NCBI RefSeq assembly: GCF_000482745.1 | Contig: NZ_AXWQ01000015.1 | Coordinates: forward strand, 1-64,000 | Reading direction: 5' to 3' | Length of the DNA stretch: 64,000 nt | Origin: Oleidesulfovibrio alaskensis DSM 16109 | GTDB lineage: Bacteria; Desulfobacterota; Desulfovibrionia; Desulfovibrionales; Desulfovibrionaceae | Shown: positions 26,276 to 34,362 of the stretch, in pieces | How the letters are laid out: each line of letters begins with the position of its first letter | Numbering within the stretch: the stretch's first letter is position 1 | Notes under the pieces: model-generated | Told to the model about the DNA's origin: nothing | Databases searched by the model: none | Seen by the model: the letters and a program-made list of their open reading frames with translations, nothing else | Program-made: the position numbers and the translations under genes

Positions 26276-26294
26276 GTCGTCGTTCCCTCCACCA
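26251..26294 (+). other. Possible decayed ssrA 3' end (right island boundary)
   Basis: This stretch can be aligned with the 3' end of ssrA (8427-8478) with gaps. Shared blocks are GCTT[C/T]GAG, ACTGTT[C/T]T followed by CGG, and the final CCTCCACCA. A displaced ssrA end at the far side of the DNA inserted behind ssrA would look like this. The match is short and gapped, so chance is not excluded. Confidence 0.35.
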
Positions 26295-26309
26295 GACCCC
26301 TATTTCGCT

Positions 26310-26356
26310 GGGTTTCATGAAGTCTCAAAACTCCATGAAACCCTTTTCTTTTTGAT
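26310..26356 (+). terminator. Terminator with stem GGGTTTCATG/CATGAAACCC, copy 1
   Basis: Perfect 10-bp arms at 26310-26319 and 26334-26343, a 14-base loop, then TTTTCTTTTTG. The same stem returns at 26977 behind the next gene. Confidence 0.85.
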
Positions 26357-26421
26357 TTCTAGCCCGCATTGCTGCGCGGAATTCTCGTGCTTTTTAAGCA
26401 AAAGTGTGTGTTATCATAATG

Positions 26422-26450
26422 TTGACATGGATTGTGCGTTTCACCATGAT
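26422..26450 (+). promoter_or_regulatory. Putative sigma-70 promoter of the solo 144-residue gene
   Basis: TTGACA at 26422-26427, a 17-base spacer and CATGAT at 26445-26450. It lies in A+T-rich DNA 57 bases before the ATG at 26507, between a terminator and the gene, so the gene is probably transcribed alone. Confidence 0.45.
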
Positions 26451-26506
26451 GCTGACTATTGCATTTTGATGCAGATTGACAACGCAATGGGTTGAGGTTG
26501 TCGGTG

Positions 26507-26941
26507 ATGACAAATAACGGAACGGCCTTAGAGCAGAGTAATCTGGGTCGAAAATATATCAAGAGCTTTGCAAGCGGCATTGCCCATATGTTCGCCTATT
26601 CGGCGGAACATTATGCATGGCTGGCCTATAGATATCAGGCTCCGTCTGTGACGATCGATATATGGTCACAGCGTATTGAGCCCGGCTTGTTTGACATAGA
26701 GAGAAACCGGATTTTAGCTGGCATGTGCCAGCAGGCGCTTCAGCGTAACGTTACAAGACTGGCGCCGCCTGCTGAGGTGGTTTCGGCAACTGTTTCCGCC
26801 CGCTTCGGCATTGAGAACTATCTTAAAGATGGTAACAGCGCCTCAATTGGCCGGTCAGTATTCACTGCTGTGCTGGTTGATGAGTGTGGCAAGCAATGGC
26901 AAGCAGGACATGTTGAAGAGCGGATGCTGATAGAAGGTTGA
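26507..26941 (+). CDS. Unknown 144-residue protein, copy B (solo)
   Basis: Same length as the protein at 24488 and about 60% identical by eye, with all conserved blocks (IKSFASGIAHMF, FDIERNRILAGMC, SASIGRSVFTA, EERML). The ATG 26507 is chosen over an upstream TTG because the similarity begins here. Unlike copy A it has no HNH gene in front, has its own promoter-like sequence, and lies between two terminators with the same stem. Base composition is closer to the host flank than to the island. It could be an older resident relative, or a stand-alone antidote for an HNH system. No function can be assigned. Confidence 0.7.
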   Translation: MTNNGTALEQSNLGRKYIKSFASGIAHMFAYSAEHYAWLAYRYQAPSVTIDIWSQRIEPGLFDIERNRILAGMCQQALQRNVTRLAPPAEVVSATVSARFGIENYLKDGNSASIGRSVFTAVLVDECGKQWQAGHVEERMLIEG

Positions 26942-26976
26942 AAAGCGAAGCTCAATGAGCAGAAAGTAAAAACTCA

Positions 26977-27022
26977 GGGTTTCATGGTGTGTTTGCAGCC
27001 ATGAAACCCTTTGTTTTTTCTT
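26977..27022 (+). terminator. Terminator with stem GGGTTTCATG/CATGAAACCC, copy 2
   Basis: The same 10-bp arms as at 26310, here at 26977-26986 and 27000-27009 with a different 13-base loop, followed by TTTGTTTTTTC. It ends the solo 144-residue gene. Confidence 0.85.
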
Positions 27023-27119
27023 TCTGGAAGCAACATGGTGATACTTCAGGTAAAAGTCGTGTTCGCGGGAGGTGACAATGAGCTTTTGCAACAGACGTTG
27101 TACTGCAACGGCCGGTTAA

Positions 27120-27461
27120 TCAGCGATAATAGTATTGAGGTGCAAAATCCTGCTGGAGCGCTGTGTATCCCGTTGAGAGTGGCTCGCCGAAGCTTACTCC
27201 CACTTCGTTTCCCTGTTGCCAGACAACGTGGTACTGAATGTTTTTCATGTATTCCGGAGAGTTTTCGATCAGGCGCATGATGCTTCCGCTGCTGTATTCA
27301 TAGGAAGGCAACTGGCCGTACTCCATGCCGAATCTTGCACCGCCCTGGCTTATGTCCAGCAGTTTGACTGAATATTGTGCATCTCCGTACTGGATATAAC
27401 ATGGATATTCATAGTCGTACTCATCAAGATACACCCGTTGATATTGCCTTCTTTCTTCCAT
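27120..27461 (-). CDS. PilZ domain protein (c-di-GMP receptor)
   Basis: A 113-residue protein that is almost only a PilZ domain. It starts EERRQYQRV with the RxxxR c-di-GMP-binding motif, and the second motif DISQGGARFG (D/NxSxxG) is present about 35 residues later. Binding of c-di-GMP would change its contacts with a partner, often in motility or surface adhesion. The minus-strand ATG at 27461 is chosen because AGGAGG lies eight bases upstream; the frame continues further but without protein-like sequence. It is transcribed alone, towards the island edge. Two other c-di-GMP genes (HD-GYP at 5 kb, GGDEF at 41 kb) are in the window. Confidence 0.88.
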   Translation of the reverse strand: MEERRQYQRVYLDEYDYEYPCYIQYGDAQYSVKLLDISQGGARFGMEYGQLPSYEYSSGSIMRLIENSPEYMKNIQYHVVWQQGNEVGVSFGEPLSTGYTALQQDFAPQYYYR

Positions 27462-27655
27462 GATACACCTCCTGCGCAAAATTTGCGTTGAGTGACTTCC
27501 GCATACTGCAGAAAGTCGGGTATTAATAGTAAGTACATTACGCATGCAGGTGTTCTTTATCAATCGTCGGACAAAAAAAATAATGTTCAGAAAAAATTAA
27601 AGCCTGTCTGAACAGTATGCCTTTATGTAACGTTGTTGAACGACGTTATTGCTGA

Positions 27656-27684
27656 GATAAAAAAACGCCTCCGAAGAGGCGTTT
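27656..27684 (-). terminator. Terminator of the membrane protein gene
   Basis: Stem AAACGCCTC/GAGGCGTTT with loop CGAA. On the minus strand it is followed by a run of seven T. It lies directly behind the stop codon at 27688. Confidence 0.85.
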
Positions 27685-27687
27685 GTC

Positions 27688-28515
27688 TTAATGCTTTTCT
27701 GAATCCGGATAGACATCTATCGGATCGGATGTTTCTCCCTGCTCCCCTTTTGTACCGGCAGCGCCTTGGGGCAGACTTTTGCGGGAGGCCCCCAGAGCCG
27801 TGACTGGGGTTATTTCCGTTGCCTGGCTGCCGCTTTCCAAAGCCTTGATCAGTTTGCCGTCCGCTGTCAGGGCTGTCTTGCCGTCAATGATGGCAATGCC
27901 TGTGCGTTCCAGCACTTCACGTCTGAATGCGTATTCTTCCTGCAGCTTTCGTGTCTTATACATAAGAAACAGTTTGGCAAAGTAGCTTGCCAGCCACGCG
28001 ACAAATACAGCAACTCCCACCCAGACGGCAATCTTCATGGCTGCTGCGCCAAAACTGACTAAGGCCGCCATAATTACGTCCAGTTTGTATATCAGCCCCC
28101 CCAGCAGAATAAGGCCGCCCAGCAGGATAAGGCTGGGAAGGCCCTGCGCCATGCTCAGCCAGCGCCTGAGACGTTCGGGGAGATGTTCCTTGACTGCGTC
28201 GGAAGAAGATTCACCGCCGATAAGCCGGGAAAAACAGACTCCCACCATCTGGGTAACAAACATGACGGCCACGGGAGCAATGAACAAACCGATTATATAG
28301 GCTTTCCAAGGGAATTCATACGTGACGGTTCCGTCAGGCAATTTCTGGATATTGGTGATTCCATGAAGTATGGCTACTACCGTCACCACAAATTCCACCA
28401 GAATGATTCCTATGGCAATGTAGGCAAGCAGCGATTTTTTTTCCCTGTCGCTTAACAGGGCGCCGACCATGGAACGCTTTTTTTCAGCTCCCTTATCGGC
28501 TGCGTTCTCTTGCAT
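27688..28515 (-). CDS. Membrane protein of unknown function, 275 residues
   Basis: Not recognised. Four hydrophobic segments are clear: about 30-52, 72-95, 128-145 and 150-185. The N-terminus is cytoplasmic and charged. The C-terminal 80 residues are soluble, with a repeated Ala/Gly/Ser-rich tail. The start ATG at 28515 follows GGAGGAATGA, a strong ribosome binding site. The gene has its own terminator and no operon partner. Nothing in the sequence points to a transport or enzymatic motif; a scaffold or sensor protein is possible. Confidence 0.7.
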   Translation of the reverse strand: MQENAADKGAEKKRSMVGALLSDREKKSLLAYIAIGIILVEFVVTVVAILHGITNIQKLPDGTVTYEFPWKAYIIGLFIAPVAVMFVTQMVGVCFSRLIGGESSSDAVKEHLPERLRRWLSMAQGLPSLILLGGLILLGGLIYKLDVIMAALVSFGAAAMKIAVWVGVAVFVAWLASYFAKLFLMYKTRKLQEEYAFRREVLERTGIAIIDGKTALTADGKLIKALESGSQATEITPVTALGASRKSLPQGAAGTKGEQGETSDPIDVYPDSEKH

Positions 28516-28734
28516 TCATTCCTCCTTGGCGCGGGCCGGAGCCCGGTATGGAATTATTGCCGCGTAACCAACCTGTTGACGGGTCGGCTTCTGCGAGGCG
28601 CTGTGGAGACTCTCTACTCTTCTACGATTGAAAACTCAAATCATAAAGCAAGATCAAACAGGATATAATACCCCATGTGAGTGTGACCAGCGTGAAAAAA
28701 AGACAGTATGTGCTTTATATCCGGAAAGACAAAT
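28516..28734. other. Gene-free region between the membrane protein and symporter genes
   Basis: No reading frame with a ribosome binding site is seen. The region must hold the promoter of the membrane protein gene. A TATAAT at 28664-28669 lies on the plus strand without a gene behind it, so it is not assigned. Confidence 0.4.
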
Positions 28735-28766
28735 AAAAAAGAGCGCCGGAAGCGCTCTTTTTTATT
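28735..28766. terminator. Bidirectional terminator behind the symporter gene
   Basis: Stem GAGCGC/GCGCTC with A6 before and T6 after it, so it can stop transcripts from both sides. The main user is the minus-strand symporter gene ending at 28784. Confidence 0.85.
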
Positions 28767-28783
28767 TTGGGGGTGGTTGTGGC

Positions 28784-30121
28784 TTAGCGCGGCTTGCCGC
28801 CGTTGAAAAACTTTTTCGTTTCAGAAGCGATAACCGGCGAAAGCATGATCAGACCGATGAGGTTGGGGAACGCCATCAGCCCGTTAAAGATGTCCGATAC
28901 GGTCCATACCACATCAAGCTTGAGCACGGCACCCAATCCCACGGATGCCACAAAAAGCCAGCGGTAGGGCTTTACGGCCCAGGTGCCCAGCAGGTACCCG
29001 ATGGATTTTTCGCCGTAATAGCTCCAGCCCAGAATGGTGGAGTATGCGAAAAGAATAATACCCACAGTAACGATGAGGCCGCCCATGCTTCCGGGCAACC
29101 CCAGCGAATAGGCATAGGAAGTCAGTGAGGCGCCGTTTTCACCCGAAGTCCATGCACCGGTGACCAGTATGACAAGGCCGGTCATTGAGCAGACGATGAT
29201 GGTATCGATAAAAGTCTGCGTCATGGATACAAGGGCCTGCATGACAGGCGAATTGGTCTGCGCTGCGGCTGCTGCGATGGGGGCCGATCCCAGACCTGAC
29301 TCGTTGGAGAACAGCCCGCGCGCCACACCCATGCGGATGGCAAGCATGACCGCGGCACCGGCAAAGCCGCCGCTGGCTGCAACAGGCGAGAATGCGTATT
29401 CAAATACCAGTGACAGAGCACCGGGAATTTTGTCTGCATGAATGACCAGAATGACCAGCGACCCGGCCATGTACAGTACAATCATGAAAGGCACGAGGAT
29501 GGAAGTGACGCGCCCGATGCTTTTAATGCCGCCGATGATAACGAAGGCGGTGAAAACCATGAGCGTGATCCCCGTGATTTCAGGGGCGATGTTGAAGCTG
29601 TGGTTGATGGCGTCGGCTACGGAGTTGGACTGTACCATGCTGCCGATACCGAAAGCCGCGACGGCGGCAAAAAAAGCGAAGAGCGAGCCCAGCCATTTCC
29701 AGCCCAGCCCGTTGGAAATATAATACATGGGGCCGCCGCTCATGGTGCCGTCTTCATCCTGAATGCGGTATTTTACAGCCAGCACGGCTTCGCCGTACTT
29801 TGTGGCCATGCCCACAAGACCTGTCATCCACATCCAGAAAAGAGCTCCGGGGCCACCGATGAAAATAGCCGTGGCACCCCCTGCAATGTTGCCCGTACCC
29901 ACCGTGGCTGAGAGAGCCGTCATCAGAGCCTGAAAGTGGGATATGTCCCCTTCTGCGCCGTGTTCTTTACGTTTGATGAAGGCCAGATGGAGCGCGTAGG
30001 CCAGTTTGGAAAACTGCACTCCTTTCAGCAGTATGGTCAGCCACACCCCTGTGCCGACCAGAAGCAGCATCAGGGGCCAGCCCCATACATACCCGCTGAG
30101 CAAATTGAGAAAATCTTGCAT
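28784..30121 (-). CDS. Sodium:alanine/glycine symporter (AGCS family)
   Basis: A 445-residue inner-membrane carrier that takes up alanine or glycine with Na+. Family signatures are GTGNIAGGATAIFIGGPGALFWMWM (about 80-104) and RGLFSNESGLGSAPIAAAAA (about 285-304); about eleven hydrophobic segments can be counted. The ATG at 30121 is preferred over ATG 30139 because GGAGGAG lies between the two and serves the downstream one. The gene has a terminator behind it and no operon partner. The neighbouring lut genes point the same way but are separated by about 360 bases with a strong hairpin. Confidence 0.93.
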   Translation of the reverse strand: MQDFLNLLSGYVWGWPLMLLLVGTGVWLTILLKGVQFSKLAYALHLAFIKRKEHGAEGDISHFQALMTALSATVGTGNIAGGATAIFIGGPGALFWMWMTGLVGMATKYGEAVLAVKYRIQDEDGTMSGGPMYYISNGLGWKWLGSLFAFFAAVAAFGIGSMVQSNSVADAINHSFNIAPEITGITLMVFTAFVIIGGIKSIGRVTSILVPFMIVLYMAGSLVILVIHADKIPGALSLVFEYAFSPVAASGGFAGAAVMLAIRMGVARGLFSNESGLGSAPIAAAAAQTNSPVMQALVSMTQTFIDTIIVCSMTGLVILVTGAWTSGENGASLTSYAYSLGLPGSMGGLIVTVGIILFAYSTILGWSYYGEKSIGYLLGTWAVKPYRWLFVASVGLGAVLKLDVVWTVSDIFNGLMAFPNLIGLIMLSPVIASETKKFFNGGKPR

Positions 30122-30481
30122 ACCGGTGTTCTCCTCCATTTCATAGTACACAGGCCCGCAGTGCACCCCCCGACAGGGCGCAGTGCAGTAACCGGCAGTA
30201 AGCGATAACTAAAATGCCGTGTTACTTTATGGGTCATGCACCAATGATGACGTTTTTGCAAGCTATGATTGAGGTATCGTTATGAAAAACAGAAAAAAAC
30301 ACCATTTGCAGCTGCAGATTTGTCAATTATGCAAAATGGCGTTTTTATGAAAAATGCGGGAATGGAGGCATGATAGGAAGCGTGTGGCAAAGAGGCCGGA
30401 GCCTGCGTCGTGATACCAGCCGTACGACAGGCGGTTGTCATGCCGCCTGTCGTATGGCTGCTCTTGAAAGCGGGAACACGG
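30122..30481. other. Intergenic region between lutC and the symporter gene
   Basis: About 360 bases without a supported gene. It holds the hairpin at 30417-30460 and an A-rich stretch near 30285-30300. A minus-strand TTGACA at 30326-30321 could be a -35 box for the symporter gene, but no good -10 box follows. Confidence 0.4.
30417..30460. repeat. Long hairpin behind lutC
   Basis: Arms CAGCCGTACGACAGGCGG and CCGCCTGTCGTATGGCTG pair over 18 positions with one wobble or mismatch, around an 8-base loop. It lies 22 bases after the lutC stop. No T run follows on the minus strand, so it may protect the 3' end of the lut message or act as a rho-linked stop. Confidence 0.65.
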
Positions 30482-31138
30482 TCAGTCGGTCAGCAGAACA
30501 AGCAGTTCCTTGGGACCGTGGACACCGAACTGAAGGATCAGCTCTATGTCAGCTGTTTTGGAAGGGCCGGAGACCAGCAGCGCGTTGGTAGGCATCTGCC
30601 CTGCCCAGTTTTGTGCGGCCATGGCCTCGGAAAAGGATGAAAAAAGCTGATTTTTATCGACAATCACAATATGCAGCGGCGGCACAAGCGAAAGCAGACG
30701 AGGCTCATGCTTGTCCGGCCAGAGTATGATGGCTCCGGTATCCGCAATGCCGCCCAGAGAAGATGTGATGCCCGCCTCTATAGAGAACAGTTCATCCCTG
30801 AAGGCCTCGGCACTGCCGGAAACCGCTACGAGTCCGGTGGTGCTTTTGCTCTGCTTCCATGATGCTTCCAGCTGTTTTGCCAGCTTTGAGCCGGCACCGT
30901 ATGCCAGTCTGGTGATGTTTTTTTCGGCCAGCAGGCGCCGCAGTGTCGTGAAGAGTTCTTTCTTTTTGACGGAAACAACCTCGGCCTTCATGGTTTCAAG
31001 CAATCTGACGAAGCGTTCTTCCTTCTCTTTTTCAGTGAATACAGGCGGCTCCCAGTCTGTTGACGGAGCGGGCGCCGCAACGCTGCCGGCAGATTTGTAC
31101 AGCCGTTCCAGAATGTGCTCACGAGCCTGACTACTCAT
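30482..31138 (-). CDS. lutC: Lactate utilization protein LutC (LUD domain)
   Basis: A 218-residue LUD-domain protein, third subunit of the LutABC L-lactate dehydrogenase that oxidises lactate to pyruvate. The C-terminal half shows SSLGGIADTGAIILWPDKHEPRLLSLVPPLHIVIV, the family core, and ends GVHGPKELLVLL. The ATG at 31138 overlaps the end of lutB by eight bases, so it is coupled to it. An in-frame start further upstream would lie deep inside lutB and is rejected. Lactate is the main electron donor of Desulfovibrio, so this set is probably central or a backup to other lactate dehydrogenases. Confidence 0.9.
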   Translation of the reverse strand: MSSQAREHILERLYKSAGSVAAPAPSTDWEPPVFTEKEKEERFVRLLETMKAEVVSVKKKELFTTLRRLLAEKNITRLAYGAGSKLAKQLEASWKQSKSTTGLVAVSGSAEAFRDELFSIEAGITSSLGGIADTGAIILWPDKHEPRLLSLVPPLHIVIVDKNQLFSSFSEAMAAQNWAGQMPTNALLVSGPSKTADIELILQFGVHGPKELLVLLTD

Positions 31139-32573
31139 CGCGTATGCCCTCCTCTTTTGCAAGGTCATGCAGACTTTTGGGTGCGAATTTCGGGGTGGTG
31201 CGTACGCTTGTCCACGCCTTCAGGGGGCCGACTTTGGGCAGCCTGTGGCCGAAGCGCCCCAGCATGCGGGTTGTCAGACGATTGAGGTACGGCAACCGGT
31301 AGACGGCGGCCCATCCTTTCCAGACAATGGACTCAATGATGTTTTTCTTGAATCCATGTCCCTTGATTATTGTTTCGGCGTGGCTGTCGGCACAATTCCC
31401 GTAACTTTCGTCGCGCATGCGCCGGATGATAGCGGGAATGGGTATCATGACGGGGCAGACTTCCTGACATGCATTGCACAGGCTAGAGGCTGTTGCCAGA
31501 CTGCCTTTCAGGTCCAGCCCGTCAATTTGCGGAGTCAGAATTTTACCTATGGGGCCGGGATAAACAGAACCGTACGCGTGTCCGCCGATGCGGGTGTACA
31601 CGGGGCAGTGGTTCAGGCATGTGCCGCAGCGAATGCATTGCAGCGTCTGTCTCAGTTGTCTGTCTGCAAGCATTTTTGAACGTCCGTTATCCAGAATGAC
31701 AAGATGGACTTCCGTGGGACCGTCTTTTTCTCCTTTTTTGCGCGGCGAGGTGATCATATTGACATACGTGGTGATTATCTGCCCTGTTGCAGAGCCGGTC
31801 AGCAGGCGCAGCAGCGGCGGCACGTCATCAAGTTTTTCCACCACCTTTTCCAGCCCCATGAGGGCGATATGCACAGGCGGCACCGTTGTGCACATGCGGC
31901 CGTTGCCTTCGTTTTCAACCAGCACCAGTGTGCCGGTTTCCGCTACGGCAAAGTTGACACCGGAAAGTCCCACCTGTCCCATCCGGAACTTTTCCCGCAG
32001 CGTCTTGCGGGCAATGGCATTCAGCTTTTCCACTTCTTCGACATAGGGCGTGTCTTTCAGCTTTTCGTGGAAAATCTGGGCAACCTGTTTTCTGTTTTTG
32101 TGGATGGCGGGCACAATGATGTGCGAAGGCGGCTCATTGTTGAGCTGGATGATGAATTCACCCAGATCTGTTTCCAGCGCTTCGATGTTTCTTTCTTCCA
32201 GAAAGCGATTGAGGTGCATCTCTTCGGAAACCATGGACTTGCCTTTGACAAGGCGGGTCGCGTCATGCCGTTTCATGATGTCCAGCACAATATTATTGGC
32301 TTCCGCGGTTGTTTCGGCCCAATGCACCACTATGCCGTTTTCAGTACACTTTTTTTCCAGCTTTTCCAGCAGCGCAGGCAGCCGTGAAAGACAGCGCCGC
32401 TTGATTGCATTGCCTGTCCTGCGCAGTGCGGCGGTTTCTTCCGGATCCGCAAACACGGCCTTGCGTTTCTGTATCATGGTGCCCATGGCAAACTTAAAGT
32501 TGCTTCTGAGCTGACTGTCGTTGAGCGCTTCCTGAATATGCGCGGCAAAATCAAACTTTTTTTTGCTAGCCAT
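31131..32573 (-). CDS. lutB: Lactate utilization iron-sulfur protein LutB
   Basis: A 480-residue iron-sulfur protein. The N-terminal LUD domain (about 60-290) includes LVKGKSMVSEEMHLN and GVNFAVAETGTLVLVENEGNGRM. The C-terminal part binds two [4Fe-4S] clusters through CIRCGTCLNHCP and CNACQEVCP. It passes electrons from lactate oxidation to the respiratory chain. The ATG at 32573 is chosen because GGGAG precedes it and the family N-terminus begins there. It overlaps lutA by eight bases and lutC by eight, a tight three-gene operon read from right to left. Confidence 0.92.
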   Translation of the reverse strand: MASKKKFDFAAHIQEALNDSQLRSNFKFAMGTMIQKRKAVFADPEETAALRRTGNAIKRRCLSRLPALLEKLEKKCTENGIVVHWAETTAEANNIVLDIMKRHDATRLVKGKSMVSEEMHLNRFLEERNIEALETDLGEFIIQLNNEPPSHIIVPAIHKNRKQVAQIFHEKLKDTPYVEEVEKLNAIARKTLREKFRMGQVGLSGVNFAVAETGTLVLVENEGNGRMCTTVPPVHIALMGLEKVVEKLDDVPPLLRLLTGSATGQIITTYVNMITSPRKKGEKDGPTEVHLVILDNGRSKMLADRQLRQTLQCIRCGTCLNHCPVYTRIGGHAYGSVYPGPIGKILTPQIDGLDLKGSLATASSLCNACQEVCPVMIPIPAIIRRMRDESYGNCADSHAETIIKGHGFKKNIIESIVWKGWAAVYRLPYLNRLTTRMLGRFGHRLPKVGPLKAWTSVRTTPKFAPKSLHDLAKEEGIRDE

Positions 32574-33318
32574 GGATACGCTCCCATATGAATTCTGCAA
32601 GGTGCTGTGCTCTGACGCCGATCCCCTGTTTTTCCATGGCACCGGCAATGTTCATCATACAGCCGCAGTCGCCGGTTATAACCCGTGATGCTCCTGTTGC
32701 CACGATATCGTTGATTTTATCCTGCACCATGGCACCGGACAGTTCGGGTTGCTTTATGGAAAAGGTTCCGCCGAATCCGCAGCACTCATGCTCATGTTCA
32801 AGTTCCACCAGCTCCACATTGTCCAGCTGGCGCAACAGCGCTTTTGCATGCTCTGTAACGCGCATTTCCGTTCTGGCGTGGCATGATGAATGCCACGTAA
32901 CTTTTACAGGCTCCCCTTTGTCTTTGTAGCGGGCCCCCAATGCGTTGAGCAGAAAGTCTCCCAGCTCATAAATTCTGTCAGAAAACGCCTTGATATCATA
33001 GTAATCAGGATGGCTGGCAAAAAGTTCGGGATAGTGGGTTTTCATCATGCCGGCGCAGGAACCGGAAGGAACCACGACTGGACAGTCCCGGGCAGAAAAA
33101 GCCTGCACCTGCTTGAGGGCCACCGCCATGGCTTCTCTGGGAAAACCGGAATTGTAGGCTGGCTGTCCGCAACAGGACTGCTCCTGCGGAAAGATAACCT
33201 GCACCCCCTGCTGCTGAAGCAGCTTTATGCCCGCCATGCCTGCATCGGGATAGGCCATGTCCACAAGGCAGGTGCCGAAATAATACACAGTATCAAGCTT
33301 GTCGGGGTATAAACTCAT
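32566..33318 (-). CDS. lutA: Lactate utilization protein LutA (CCG-domain)
   Basis: A 250-residue protein with two cysteine-rich CCG domains: QSCCGQPAYNSG near 58-69 and HECCGFGGTFSIKQPE near 181-196. These bind an iron-sulfur centre of the heterodisulfide-reductase type. It is the first gene of the lutABC operon. ATG 33318 follows a GAGAG sequence. A minus-strand TATAGT about 20 bases upstream of that site may be the -10 box. A regulator or lactate permease gene is not adjacent. Confidence 0.9.
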   Translation of the reverse strand: MSLYPDKLDTVYYFGTCLVDMAYPDAGMAGIKLLQQQGVQVIFPQEQSCCGQPAYNSGFPREAMAVALKQVQAFSARDCPVVVPSGSCAGMMKTHYPELFASHPDYYDIKAFSDRIYELGDFLLNALGARYKDKGEPVKVTWHSSCHARTEMRVTEHAKALLRQLDNVELVELEHEHECCGFGGTFSIKQPELSGAMVQDKINDIVATGASRVITGDCGCMMNIAGAMEKQGIGVRAQHLAEFIWERIHG

Positions 33319-33543
33319 AGCGCTCTCTTTACGTTGTATTACTATAGATTGCCCCCGGGACATGGCAAACATGTCACAGAGGAGTAACAGAATGTTCAGT
33401 GTAGCACAGCCCCGGCAGCGTGTCGACTTGATGAAAATTTATCCTTCTTTTCCGGAGGGGTTGCCCCGTATACTAACCCATAGTAAGAAAATCCGCTTGA
33501 GGATAGCTCAGTTAAACGACAAGTGCGCACTTACGGAGGCCGC

Positions 33544-34296
33544 ATGAGGAAGATAGCGTTTATTACCGGAGCGACGTCAGGATTCGGCACGGCCTGCGCC
33601 AGAAAGTTTCATGGTGCAGGTTGGAATGTGGTTTTGACCGGCCGCAGAGAGGACAGGCTTTCAGCGCTGGCTGAAGAACTGGGAAGCCGCAGGGTGCATA
33701 CCGCATGCTTTGATGTGCGGGACCGTGAGGCTGTTTTTTCGGCAGTGGAACAGCTGCCCGATGATTTCCGCGAAGTCGATGTGCTGGTAAACAATGCCGG
33801 TCTGGCTCTGGGGCTTGAGCCTGCACACAGGTGCGATGATGCAGACTGGGACACCATGGTAGACACCAATATCAAAGGTATTCTGCACTGCACCAGAGCC
33901 GTTCTGCCCGGTATGGTCGCCCGTAAAAGCGGCCATGTTATCAATCTGGGGTCCATTGCCGGCAACTGGCCTTACCCCGGCGGCAATGTGTACGGGGCTA
34001 CCAAAGCATTTGTACAGCAGTTTTCCAGAAACCTGCGCTGCGACCTGCACGGTACCGGAGTCCGCGTCACCAACATTGAGCCGGGGCTGGCAGAAAGCGA
34101 ATTTTCCGTGGTCCGTTTCGGCGGAGATGCGCAGAAGGCAGCCAAGGTTTATGAAGGAACAACCCCTCTGACGCCTCATGACATTGCCGAAAGCATATGG
34201 TGGGTTGCTTCGTTGCCTGCACATGTTAATATCAATGCGCTGGAAATTATGCCGACCTGTCAGTCATGGTCTGCTCTTTCCGTTCACAAAGAGTAA
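33544..34296 (+). CDS. Short-chain dehydrogenase (YdfG type)
   Basis: A 250-residue NAD(P)-dependent oxidoreductase. The Rossmann motif TGATSGFG (residues 9-16), NNAG near 84, Ser near 137, and the YGATK catalytic pair near 152-156 are all present. The end of the protein fits the serine/3-hydroxy-acid dehydrogenase YdfG group, which oxidises beta-hydroxy acids or detoxifies malonic semialdehyde. An ATG at 33544 follows GGAGG. It is transcribed away from lutA and ends in a terminator, so it is a single-gene unit. The exact substrate is not known. Confidence 0.92.
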   Translation: MRKIAFITGATSGFGTACARKFHGAGWNVVLTGRREDRLSALAEELGSRRVHTACFDVRDREAVFSAVEQLPDDFREVDVLVNNAGLALGLEPAHRCDDADWDTMVDTNIKGILHCTRAVLPGMVARKSGHVINLGSIAGNWPYPGGNVYGATKAFVQQFSRNLRCDLHGTGVRVTNIEPGLAESEFSVVRFGGDAQKAAKVYEGTTPLTPHDIAESIWWVASLPAHVNINALEIMPTCQSWSALSVHKE

Positions 34297-34320
34297 CCTT
34301 TCAAAGCTTAACTAGGCACA

Positions 34321-34345
34321 AAAGCTGCGGGTTACCGCAGCTTTT
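34321..34345 (+). terminator. Terminator of the dehydrogenase gene
   Basis: Stem AAAGCTGCGG/CCGCAGCTTT with loop GTTA and a short T run. It lies 24 bases behind the stop codon and just before marC, so marC may be read partly by readthrough. Confidence 0.8.
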
Positions 34346-34362
34346 TGCGTTATGGAGTCTTT

